Shown here piece by piece: positions 7,209 through 12,874 of a DNA stretch of 15,118 nt. Numbering within the stretch: position 1 is the first letter of the stretch; the number at the start of each line of letters is the position of its first letter. The notes beneath the pieces are model-generated. The model did no database searches, was not told the DNA's origin, and saw nothing but the letters and a program-made list of their open reading frames with translations. Origin of the DNA: RCIO01 sp964629765 (GTDB lineage: Bacteria; Pseudomonadota; Alphaproteobacteria; Rhizobiales; Rhizobiaceae); the NCBI GenBank assembly GCA_964629765.1, contig CAZVTK010000112.1:1-15118 (forward strand), given 5' to 3'. The position numbers and the translations under genes were made by a program.

Positions 7209-7216
7209 CAGACGTG

Positions 7217-9097
7217 TCAGTTGGCGCCGGCCACCGGCGCCACAAGCGGCGTGATGCGGCGGATGGCGACACGGCGGTTGTCGCGGCTGGGCTCCTGCGT
7301 CGCCACCTTGAGGTAGCGCTCGCCGTACCCTTGAGTGACGAGGTTCTCCGGCGGGATGCCGAACACGTCGGTCAGCGCCGCCGCGATGGTCTCGGCGCGC
7401 CGGTCCGACAAAGCGAGATTGGCCGCGTCGGTGCCCACCGCGTCCGTGTGGCCTTCGATCAGGAAGGTCTCGGCGGGATTTGCCGCGAGCATGCGGTCCA
7501 TGGCGTCGGCGACGGCCTGGAGCTTGCCGACCTCGCTCTCGTCGATGGAGGCGGACCCGAAGGCGAAGGTCAGCGTGTCGAGGTCGATGCGCCGGACCGT
7601 GTCGCGGATGCGCGCCGAATACTTCACCTCGTCGATGGAGTAGAGGCGGCGCACCGGCTCCACCGGCGGCTGGTCGAGGAAGGCGTAATAGTCGTCGCGG
7701 TCGCGCGCGCGGCGGGCGTCGAGTATGTACTCGCTGACGGGAATGCCGAGCCGCAGCGGCGGCAGGTCGCGGCCCGGGTCGCGCCAGGCGCGGTCGCGGC
7801 GGTCGCGATCCCGGTCGCCGGCATAGACGAGCACATATTCGCGGCCGTCGGGCGCGATGCGCGAGCGGCGGACGACGTCGCCGTAGCGGTCGCGGATGGT
7901 GACCACCTCGCTGCCGTTCGCGCGCACGATCGTCTCGCGGGTCCAGCCGCCCGGCAGGTCCTCGTAATAGACCTCGCGGGCGCCGCGGCCGATGCGGCCG
8001 CGGTCGTCGCTCTCGACCACGAGCTGGCGCCCGATCTCGAACAGCAGGCGACCGCCCAGTTCGCGCACGAACTGCTCGCCCTCGCGGCGCTGGCGCTCCG
8101 TGCGGCGGCGCTCGACCTCGGCCTCGTCGATGCGCTGGCCCTGCTCGGCCGTGGCGGGCTCGATCTCGGCCGGCCGCGCGGCGGCCTGGGCCTCCGCGTC
8201 GCTCGCCGGTGGAGGCGGGGGCGGCTCGGTCGGCGCGGCCTGTTGCTGCGGCGCGGGCTGGGCCGTGCCGTCCACCGGCTGCGCGGGCTCGGTCGCGGCC
8301 TCCTTGGCGCTGTCGAGCACCGGCGCGGCGTTTTCCGGCAGAACCCCTTCCGGGTCCTGCGCGGGGTCGGCCGCGACGGGGGGCGGCGCCGGCTGCGGCT
8401 GGGCGGCGGCGCCGTCGGCAGGCGGCTGCGCGGGCTCGGACGCCGGCTGTTCGGAGGGGACCGGCTCGGGTGCGGGTTGCTCCGTGGGCGCCTGATCGGG
8501 CGCCGGGGCGGCTTCGGGCGCGGGTGCAGGCTGCTCTGCGGGAGCCTGTTCCGGCGCTGGAGCGGCTTCGGGCGCGGGTTCCGTCACGGGATCTTCCGCC
8601 GGCGCGGCCGGTTCCGCCGGAGCGGGAGCCGGTTCGGGCGCAGGCTGCTCCGTTGGCTCGGGGTTGGGCTGCTCTGTGGGCGCTTGTCCGGGTGCCGGTG
8701 CGGTTTCAGGCGCGGGAGCCGGCTCCTCGGCGGGTGCGGGTTCGGGAGTCGCGGGTGCAGGCGCGGGTTGCTCCGCAGGCGCCTCGGGGGCGGCTTCGGG
8801 GACCGGCTCCGGGGTTGGCGTCCCCGCGGCCGGTGCTTCCTCGGGCCGGGGCGGCTGCGGTGCAGCCTCCAGTGCCTCGATCTGTGCTTCGATCTCGGCG
8901 CGCTGCTCGGCGGTCAGCTCCTCGTCCGCCAGACGGCGGCGCAGCTCGTCCACCGATGCGGCCTGCGCCAGCACCAGCGGGCGCTCGGCCGTGGTCGGCT
9001 GGCGGCTGAGGGCTCCCGCCATGGGGGCGGCCAGCACGGGCGCGGTGATCAATAGTGCGAGCGCCGTGCCGGCGCTCAGCATCCTTCTGCTGGTCAT
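7217..9097 (-). CDS. OmpA-family outer-membrane/peptidoglycan-associated protein with long Pro/Ala/Glu linker
   Basis: A 626-residue envelope protein. Residues 1-24 look like a signal peptide (MTSRR, then a hydrophobic stretch ending VLAAP). A short helical segment with ELRRRLADEELTAEQ follows. Residues 78-300 are rich in Pro, Ala and Glu with repeated units. A middle region with charged DRD/RR stretches precedes the C-terminal OmpA domain at about 505-620, with LTFAFGSASIDE, EGHTDAVG (548-555), ALSDRRAE and RDNRRVAI, the motifs that bind diaminopimelate in peptidoglycan. There is no N-terminal beta-barrel, so the protein is probably periplasmic or tethered, its linker spanning the cell wall space. 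GGGAGAA sits just before the ATG. A terminator follows the stop codon. Confidence 0.88.
   Translation of the reverse strand: MTSRRMLSAGTALALLITAPVLAAPMAGALSRQPTTAERPLVLAQAASVDELRRRLADEELTAEQRAEIEAQIEALEAAPQPPRPEEAPAAGTPTPEPVPEAAPEAPAEQPAPAPATPEPAPAEEPAPAPETAPAPGQAPTEQPNPEPTEQPAPEPAPAPAEPAAPAEDPVTEPAPEAAPAPEQAPAEQPAPAPEAAPAPDQAPTEQPAPEPVPSEQPASEPAQPPADGAAAQPQPAPPPVAADPAQDPEGVLPENAAPVLDSAKEAATEPAQPVDGTAQPAPQQQAAPTEPPPPPPASDAEAQAAARPAEIEPATAEQGQRIDEAEVERRRTERQRREGEQFVRELGGRLLFEIGRQLVVESDDRGRIGRGAREVYYEDLPGGWTRETIVRANGSEVVTIRDRYGDVVRRSRIAPDGREYVLVYAGDRDRDRRDRAWRDPGRDLPPLRLGIPVSEYILDARRARDRDDYYAFLDQPPVEPVRRLYSIDEVKYSARIRDTVRRIDLDTLTFAFGSASIDESEVGKLQAVADAMDRMLAANPAETFLIEGHTDAVGTDAANLALSDRRAETIAAALTDVFGIPPENLVTQGYGERYLKVATQEPSRDNRRVAIRRITPLVAPVAGAN
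8462..8707 (-). repeat. Repeated 18-residue units within the OmpA-family linker
   Basis: An 18-residue unit of the form E-x-APAP-x-QAP-x-EQP-x-PxP occurs three times in the linker: residues 131-148 (8654-8707), and a tandem pair at 177-194 and 195-212 (8462-8569). Shorter PAPE pieces surround them. Such repeats can change copy number by slippage, altering linker length between strains. Confidence 0.7.
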
Positions 9098-9219
9098 GGC
9101 TGTTCTCCCGGTTTCGTGATGTCCCGTCGGGTCGGAGAACCCCCGGCGGCCGGTTTCGTTCCGATTCCCGCCGGAGCCCCGCCCGCCTTCCGCTTGACCT
9201 TATGGCCGGCGGAGGCCAG

Positions 9220-9672
9220 ATGGGGGCCATGAAGCCGTTCTGGGCCGTCAAGACGCTGGAGGAGATGTCGCCCGCGGAGTGGGAATCGCTCTGCGACGGC
9301 TGCGGCAAGTGCTGCCTCGCCAAGCTGGAGGACGAGGACACCGGCGAGATCTACTTCACCTCCGTCGGCTGCCGGCTGTTCGATGCGCAGCGCTGCCGGT
9401 GCAGCGACTACGAGCACAGGCTGGAGCGGGTGCACGACTGCGTGAAGCTGACGCCGCAGAAGGCGCGCACGCTGGCCTGGCTGCCGTCCTCCTGCGCCTA
9501 TCGCCGCATCGCCGAGGGGCGCGGGCTGGCGTCCTGGCACCCGCTGGTCAGCGGCCGGGCCGAGAGCGTGCACGAGGCCGGCATCTCCATGCGCGGGCGG
9601 CTGACCGGGCTCGAAACCGACATGGCCGAGCCGGAAGACTATTTCGACCATCTGCTGCTGGAGGAACCGTGA
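9220..9672 (+). CDS. YcgN/UPF0260 family cysteine-cluster protein
   Basis: A 150-residue protein of the YcgN/YkgJ (UPF0260) family, thought to bind a metal or iron-sulfur cluster, with no firmly known reaction. The opening FWAVKTLEEMSPAEWESLCD closely follows E. coli YcgN. Cysteines lie at 25, 28, 31, 32 (CDGCGKCC), 51, 59, 61, 74 and 92. The stretches DEDTGEIYFTSVGCR and SWHPLVSG are also characteristic. The ATG at 9220 is chosen because GGAGG lies at 9211-9215; ATGs at 9202 and 9229 are possible. It is divergent from the OmpA-family gene. Its stop overlaps the next start (GTGA), so the two genes are translationally coupled. Confidence 0.88.
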   Translation: MGAMKPFWAVKTLEEMSPAEWESLCDGCGKCCLAKLEDEDTGEIYFTSVGCRLFDAQRCRCSDYEHRLERVHDCVKLTPQKARTLAWLPSSCAYRRIAEGRGLASWHPLVSGRAESVHEAGISMRGRLTGLETDMAEPEDYFDHLLLEEP

Positions 9673-10082
9673 GCCGCGACCGGACCGTGGAGACGCTGAA
9701 GCGGCTGTTTGCCGCGCTCAACGCGGGCGACCGCGACGCCACGCTCGCCTGCCTCGGCGGCGAGGTGGTGTTCGACGCGTTCGGCGGCGGGCGCGAGATC
9801 GGCCGCGAGGGCGTGCGCCGCGTGCTGGCCGAGCGCGCCCATGCGTTTCGCGAATCCTACCGCGACCTCGTGCTGATGACCGAGACGAGCGGCCGGCGCG
9901 CCGCCGCCGAGTTCACGCTGCGCGGCCTCTACCAGGCGCAGGCGGACGGACTGCCCGCCGCTTCCAACCAGCCGTTCTCGGTGCCGGGCGGGGCGTTTTT
10001 CGACATCGAGGACGACGGGCGCATCGCGCGCGCCTCCTTCATGATCAACCTCGCCGAGCTCACCCGCCAGCTCGCACGGTAG
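9669..10082 (+). CDS. SnoaL-like / NTF2-fold (ketosteroid isomerase-like) protein
   Basis: A 137-residue protein with the layout of the NTF2-like superfamily. An N-terminal helix (ETLKRLFAALNAGDRDATLAC) is followed by FDAFGGG, an internal helix in the 'EG-VRRVLAERAHAF' region, and beta strands ending in VPGGAFFDIEDDGRIARASFMINL. The fold serves as isomerase, hydrolase or binding protein in different families, and no catalytic pair can be assigned. The start is GTG overlapping the previous stop (GTGA). Coupling to the cysteine-cluster gene is clear from the sequence, but a functional link is only inferred. Confidence 0.75.
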   Translation: MSRDRTVETLKRLFAALNAGDRDATLACLGGEVVFDAFGGGREIGREGVRRVLAERAHAFRESYRDLVLMTETSGRRAAAEFTLRGLYQAQADGLPAASNQPFSVPGGAFFDIEDDGRIARASFMINLAELTRQLAR

Positions 10083-10102
10083 GGATTTTCGCCGCCTCCG
10101 CG

Positions 10103-10121
10103 ACATGAACTCCACATGAAC
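10103..10121 (+). promoter_or_regulatory. Tandem ACATGAAC repeat, possible OmpR/PhoB-type regulator site
   Basis: ACATGAAC occurs at 10103-10110 and 10114-10121, an 11-base period, about 90-105 bases before the small secreted protein. Response regulators of the OmpR/PhoB class bind direct repeats with this spacing. The alphaproteobacterial envelope regulator ChvI belongs to that class, but no match to its known motif is claimed. Confidence 0.3.
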
Positions 10122-10207
10122 ATGCAATTCCGGCCGGGTTCAGGCCGGCGGTGCGATCGTCTCCTCATCAACCGGCGCATCAAGCGCCCCGCCCAGAGGA
10201 GACCATC

Positions 10208-10567
10208 ATGTTCAACAAGATCAAGCTCGCCGCGCTTTCCGCCGTCATCGGCCTCGGCGCCCTTGCCGCCGTCCCCGCCACCGCGCAGGCCGACAGCTTC
10301 TATTTCGGCATCTCGCCGAGCGGCCCGTCCTTCGGCTTCCATGCCGGCCCCGGCCGTCCGGGTCCGGGCTGGGATCGTCCCGGCCGCGGCTGGGACCGCC
10401 GCGATTGCAGCGTCCGCGAGGCCCTGCGCAAGGCCGACCGCATGGGCATCAACCGGACCCACGTGCGCGGCGAGAACCGCAGCGTGATCCGCATCGGCGG
10501 GCGCAGCCACGGCCGCGCGGTGACGGTGACCTTCGCCAAGGCGCCGAACTGCCCGGTGGTCCGCTGA
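10208..10567 (+). CDS. Small secreted protein, hypothetical
   Basis: A 119-residue protein with a clear signal peptide: MFNKIK, a hydrophobic core (LAALSAVIGLGALAAVPA) and a likely cleavage after TAQA near residue 28. The mature part begins DSFYFGISPSG, then a Gly/Pro/Arg-rich stretch with GPG and DRPGRGWDRR, and ends in a compact region with two cysteines (about residues 67 and 115) that could form a disulfide. It resembles small periplasmic proteins common in Rhizobiales, but I cannot name a family. GAGGAG lies at 10196-10201, well spaced for the ATG at 10208, so the upstream in-frame ATG at 10151 is rejected. Two hairpins follow the stop. Confidence 0.8.
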   Translation: MFNKIKLAALSAVIGLGALAAVPATAQADSFYFGISPSGPSFGFHAGPGRPGPGWDRPGRGWDRRDCSVREALRKADRMGINRTHVRGENRSVIRIGGRSHGRAVTVTFAKAPNCPVVR

Positions 10568-10574
10568 CGCTGCG

Positions 10575-10607
10575 GCCCGCGGCCGGAGAGCTACCGGCCG
10601 CGCGGGC
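10575..10607 (+). repeat. GC-rich hairpin after the secreted protein gene
   Basis: GCCCGCGGCCGG (10575-10586) pairs with the segment 10594-10607 with a two-base bulge, loop AGAGCTA. It starts eight bases after the stop codon and has no T tract. It may protect the 3' end of the message or help the terminator that follows. Confidence 0.5.
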
Positions 10608-10618
10608 TCGGAAAGCAG

Positions 10619-10677
10619 AAGGGCCGGCCCGGCTTGCGCCATCGTAAGACCGGGGCAAATCCGGGCCGGCCCTTTTT
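10619..10677 (+). terminator. Strong rho-independent terminator, possibly bidirectional
   Basis: A 13-bp perfect GC-rich stem, AGGGCCGGCCCGG (10620-10632) with CCGGGCCGGCCCT (10661-10673), ends in five T residues (10673-10677). The 28-base loop can form its own 6-bp hairpin (CTTGCG/CGTAAG). It lies between two convergent genes, ending 22 bases before the stop of the minus-strand SIMPL gene, and may terminate both. Confidence 0.8.
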
Positions 10678-10699
10678 ATGTCCCGCCGTTTTGCGGGGC

Positions 10700-11419
10700 C
10701 TATTGCGACAGGCTCCAGGTCACCTGCACCTGCACGCGATAGGTGTTCTCGCCGGCCTCGACCGGCACGGCGTCGGCCGCTTCCATGCGCAGCATCCTGC
10801 CCCCGGCCGGGCGCGGCGGCTCGTATCCGCCGGCCTCGACGATCTCGACCAGCGCGCCGAGCCTGACGCCGGCGGCCTGCGCCAGCACTTCGGCGCGGGC
10901 GCGCGCGTCCTCCACCGCGAGCCGGCGCGCCTGCTCGACCGCCGGCTTGGGATCGGCGTTGCCGAAGGCGATGTCGCCGCCCTGGTTGACGCCCAGCGTC
11001 ACGGCCGCGTCGATCACGCTGCCGACGCGCGACAGGTCGCGCAGCCGGGCGGTGACGGTGTTGGCGACGCGGTAGCCGACGATGCGGGGCGCCTCGGCGC
11101 CCCCGCCGGGCTGCGGATAGACGTAGTCGGGCTGGACCGACAGGCCGGCGGTCTGGAGGTCGCGCGCGGCTATGCCCTCCTCCTTCAGCGCCGCGATGAC
11201 CGCGGCGGTGGCCTCGTTGGCGGCGTCGAGCGCGGCGCGGGCGGTCTCGGCCTGGCGCAGGACCGACAGCGTCACCGTCGCCATGTCGGGCACGATGGCG
11301 ACTTCGCCGATGCCGGTGACGGCCACGCGGGGCGCGTGCGGGGGCTGCTGCTGGGCGGCCGCGGGCGCGGCGAGCAGTGTGGCGGCGAGCAGCGCGGCTG
11401 CGGCTTGGGTGGGGAACAT
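10700..11419 (-). CDS. SIMPL-domain (DUF541) periplasmic protein
   Basis: A 239-residue protein with a signal peptide (MFPTQAAAALLAATLLAAPAA, cleavage near AAAQ at 20-23) and a SIMPL domain filling the rest. Visible marks are VAVTGIGEVAIVPDMATVTL at the start of the domain, LQTAGLSVQPDY, GYRVANTVTARLRDL, and the C-terminal VQVQVTWSL. The family includes E. coli YggE and Brucella BP26, periplasmic or outer-membrane-associated proteins that can form ring-shaped oligomers and are linked to oxidative stress; the molecular role is unsettled. The BP26 similarity fits a Rhizobiales host. The start ATG has only a weak Shine-Dalgarno sequence (CGAGACC). Confidence 0.88.
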   Translation of the reverse strand: MFPTQAAAALLAATLLAAPAAAQQQPPHAPRVAVTGIGEVAIVPDMATVTLSVLRQAETARAALDAANEATAAVIAALKEEGIAARDLQTAGLSVQPDYVYPQPGGGAEAPRIVGYRVANTVTARLRDLSRVGSVIDAAVTLGVNQGGDIAFGNADPKPAVEQARRLAVEDARARAEVLAQAAGVRLGALVEIVEAGGYEPPRPAGGRMLRMEAADAVPVEAGENTYRVQVQVTWSLSQ

Positions 11420-11429
11420 GCTGGTCTCG

Positions 11430-11450
11430 ATGCTTCTATCGTATGCTTCT
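11430..11450. repeat. 8-base direct repeat just upstream of the SIMPL gene
   Basis: ATGCTTCT occurs at 11430-11437 and 11443-11450 (period 13), 11-31 bases before the SIMPL start on the minus strand. It may be part of a promoter or operator, or chance. Confidence 0.3.
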
Positions 11451-11568
11451 GCGGCGCCTCGCCCGGTTCCGATCGTCTGGCTCGATGACCCTGCTTGATC
11501 GTCTGGGCGTCTCGCGCCCTGGACGTCGCCGGGGCGCCTTTCCCTGGCGCGGACCGCGCCGCGGACGG

Positions 11569-11594
11569 TTGCCGCCGTGCGAGGCTGCTATACG
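11569..11594 (+). promoter_or_regulatory. Possible promoter of the tRNA gene
   Basis: TATACG at 11589-11594 resembles a -10 box, with TTGCCG at 11569-11574 upstream at a short spacing of 14. The tRNA begins 76 bases later, so a leader would have to be processed. The rest of the 250 bases between the SIMPL gene and the tRNA shows no convincing gene. Confidence 0.25.
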
Positions 11595-11670
11595 CAGATT
11601 GCGGGGCGATTGGGGCGAACGCAACGGCGGCTTGTGCCGCGCGGCAAAAGCCACTAACTCAGCGCGCGTG

Positions 11671-11746
11671 GGGCCTGTAGCTCAATGGTTAGAGCCGGCG
11701 GCTCATAACCGCTTGGTTGGGGGTTCGAGTCCCTCCGGGCCCACCA
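11671..11746 (+). tRNA. tRNA with CAU anticodon, probably tRNA-Ile2 (lysidine-type)
   Basis: A complete 76-base cloverleaf with encoded CCA. The acceptor GGGCCTG pairs with CGGGCCC with one G-T pair, the D arm is GCTC/GAGC, the anticodon arm GGCGG-CTCATAA-CCGCT, and the T arm GGGGG-TTCGAGT-CCCTC. The CAU anticodon could be Met, but C4-G69 and C5-G68 in the acceptor stem, the 8-base D loop and the CGCTTGGT segment match bacterial tRNA-Ile2, whose C34 is changed to lysidine by TilS so that it reads AUA. Elongator tRNA-Met of E. coli has U-A and A-U at those positions. Initiator tRNA is excluded by the paired first base and the T/D-arm features. Confidence 0.9.
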
Positions 11747-12044
11747 TTGACTAAGTCATTTGAGCCGCCAAATCATGGATGCCGCATGCCACAATCACCG
11801 CGGACGCACCAGCTCGAACTTTAATCACTATGGTCTTGTTTTGGCAGAAAAAAATTGAACGTCTCAAATGTGATAAAGGCGCTCTGCCACTAAAATGACA
11901 CAGAGTTGCCACTGTTGCATGGGCGATTTCGCAACCCGATCTGATTCATGTGCCCCGCGCTGTGCCGGGAAAAAAGCGAGGCCACTGCAGCTGCCATTTG
12001 CAGCGGACATTGGCAGCACAGCGGGTGCCAGTTGCCGTCAGCAC
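11747..12044. other. AT-richer gap between the tRNA and the XRE gene
   Basis: About 300 bases with clearly more A/T than the rest of the window, notably 11757-11905. I see no convincing gene: the open plus-strand frame at 11895-12200 runs antisense into the XRE gene and has no family marks. No second copy of the tRNA 3' end was found in the window. The right-hand part contains overlapping CTGCAG/GCTGCC palindromic pieces, part of which may form the XRE terminator. Confidence 0.5.
11970..12017 (-). terminator. Possible terminator of the XRE gene
   Basis: On the minus strand GCTGCCA (12011-12017) pairs with TGGCAGC (11990-11996) across a 14-base loop, and six T residues follow at 11975-11970. 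The T run lies 14 bases beyond the stem, so the assignment is weak. Confidence 0.3.
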
Positions 12045-12326
12045 TTATTTGTTTCGAGCAGGTTCGTGTTTTCGGACTGCCGGAGCGGCCAGGCCGGCCG
12101 CCGGTATCCGGAGCCCGGGGCCATCCTCCTCGCTGGGCGACAGGAAGTTCACACCCCGTGCTTCAAGCGCTTCCTGAACCCTCGCGATCGATTCTTCTGA
12201 CACACTCTGCGGCTTCTCGATCCGCACGAGAGTCCTCTCGCTGACCCCGGCCTCTCGAGCCAGGTCCTCGTGAGAGATGTCGAGCGCGACCCGGGCGGCG
12301 CGCAGTAGCTGGTAGGGAGCTCTCAT
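12045..12326 (-). CDS. XRE-type helix-turn-helix regulator
   Basis: A 93-residue protein with a Cro/C1-type helix-turn-helix at residues 7-60: LLRAARVALDISHEDLAREA forms the first two helices, GVSERTLVRIEKP the recognition helix, and SIARVQEALEARGVNFL closes the domain. The C-terminal 30 residues are Pro/Ala-rich. AAGGAG lies just before the ATG (minus strand, bases 12329-12334), an excellent Shine-Dalgarno signal. Short proteins of this type often repress their own promoter and a neighbouring operon. It is transcribed away from the three-gene cassette, with 192 bases between the two starts, so control of the cassette is likely but inferred. Confidence 0.88.
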   Translation of the reverse strand: MRAPYQLLRAARVALDISHEDLAREAGVSERTLVRIEKPQSVSEESIARVQEALEARGVNFLSPSEEDGPGLRIPAAGLAAPAVRKHEPARNK

Positions 12327-12411
12327 GGCTCCTTCTAGCTAGCGCCGTTCCCCGACTCCAGTCCTGCCGGTGCGGCGGCGCTTCATCGGTTGCCGGCAGA
12401 AAAATCGCCGT

Positions 12412-12427
12412 GGGCGTCTGGACGCCC
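12412..12427. promoter_or_regulatory. Perfect palindrome, possible operator
   Basis: GGGCGTC (12412-12418) and GACGCCC (12421-12427) flank TG. It lies in the divergent region between the XRE gene and the cassette, about 90 bases from each start. A perfect 7-bp dyad there suits a dimeric XRE repressor. A weaker dyad (CTGCCGG/CCGGCAG, 12364-12399) lies nearer the XRE gene. Confidence 0.4.
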
Positions 12428-12461
12428 TCAGCAGCGACGCCTTATGCCTGCGGCAGCTGAG

Positions 12462-12485
12462 GACGCGAATCAAAGGATTCGCGTC
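12462..12485. promoter_or_regulatory. 10-bp perfect inverted repeat in the cassette leader
   Basis: GACGCGAATC (12462-12471) pairs with GATTCGCGTC (12476-12485) around AAAG. It ends 33 bases before the first cassette gene. It could be a second operator or a stable hairpin in the 5' leader. It lacks a T tract, so simple termination is unlikely. Confidence 0.5.
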
Positions 12486-12518
12486 GGCGGACGGCACCGC
12501 AAGGCGAAGGGGACACCG

Positions 12519-12863
12519 ATGACGACGTTCTACCCCGGCGAACGAGAACAGGGCGAGCGCTTCGAGTGCGAGTTTCGTAGGCTGTCCGCGCTGTTGGCGG
12601 ACATGTCCGTCCTTCGCAGCGGGGCCTCTCCTGCGGATCTCGCCAATGGAGAACCTCCGTTCCTCGACGGGTGGGTTGTCGCGCAACGGCCGATACCCTG
12701 TCTGGTCGGCCTGTCCTCCGGACATCCCCGTCTCGTCGGGACGGGAAGGCCGATCGCCACCTCGGACCTTTGGCTGATGTCCGCCGACAACTCTTGGGCC
12801 CGCACGCTGTCGCGGTGGTACCGACTGGGTCGTCCGGCCGGACACATGGGCGATCATTCGTGA
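12519..12863 (+). CDS. Small protein resembling DUF6634, first gene of the protease cassette
   Basis: A 114-residue protein without a known function. It has a charged N-terminal helix (GERFECEFRRLSALLADMSV), then LDGWVV, RPIPCLVGLSSGHP and TSDLWLMSADNSWARTLSRW, a pattern I associate, from memory and with moderate certainty, with DUF6634 proteins of Rhizobiales. There is no signal peptide or membrane segment. The ATG at 12519 is chosen over in-frame upstream starts because GAAGGGG lies just before it and because the upstream part overlaps the hairpins. Its stop TGA overlaps a possible GTG start of the ATPase gene, which points to coupled translation and so to a shared role, perhaps as an adaptor. 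Confidence 0.72.
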   Translation: MTTFYPGEREQGERFECEFRRLSALLADMSVLRSGASPADLANGEPPFLDGWVVAQRPIPCLVGLSSGHPRLVGTGRPIATSDLWLMSADNSWARTLSRWYRLGRPAGHMGDHS

Positions 12864-12874
12864 CGGGCGCGGCC

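Larger units (their letters stand above)
6869..7216. other. Intergenic region between two minus-strand genes
   Basis: About 350 bases with no convincing gene. It holds a short direct repeat next to the hypothetical protein, one long GC-rich inverted repeat (6992-7022) and the terminator of the OmpA-family gene (7177-7208). The promoter of the hypothetical gene should lie here, but no clear -35/-10 pair was found. Confidence 0.5.

Noticed and set aside
7214..9055. 613-residue plus-strand open frame opposite the OmpA-family gene
   Set aside because: It is the complement of a GC-rich repetitive gene with a clear signal peptide and OmpA domain on the minus strand; the plus-strand product is low complexity.
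10634..11488. Plus-strand open frame opposite the SIMPL gene
   Set aside because: It begins inside the terminator and has no family marks; the minus-strand SIMPL protein is clear.
11741..12044. Possible attachment-site duplication of the tRNA 3' end
   Set aside because: No second copy of the T-arm/acceptor sequence could be found within the window and no integrase is present.
11895..12200. 101-residue plus-strand frame after the tRNA
   Set aside because: It runs antisense over the XRE gene, lacks a ribosome site and shows no recognisable motif apart from scattered cysteines.
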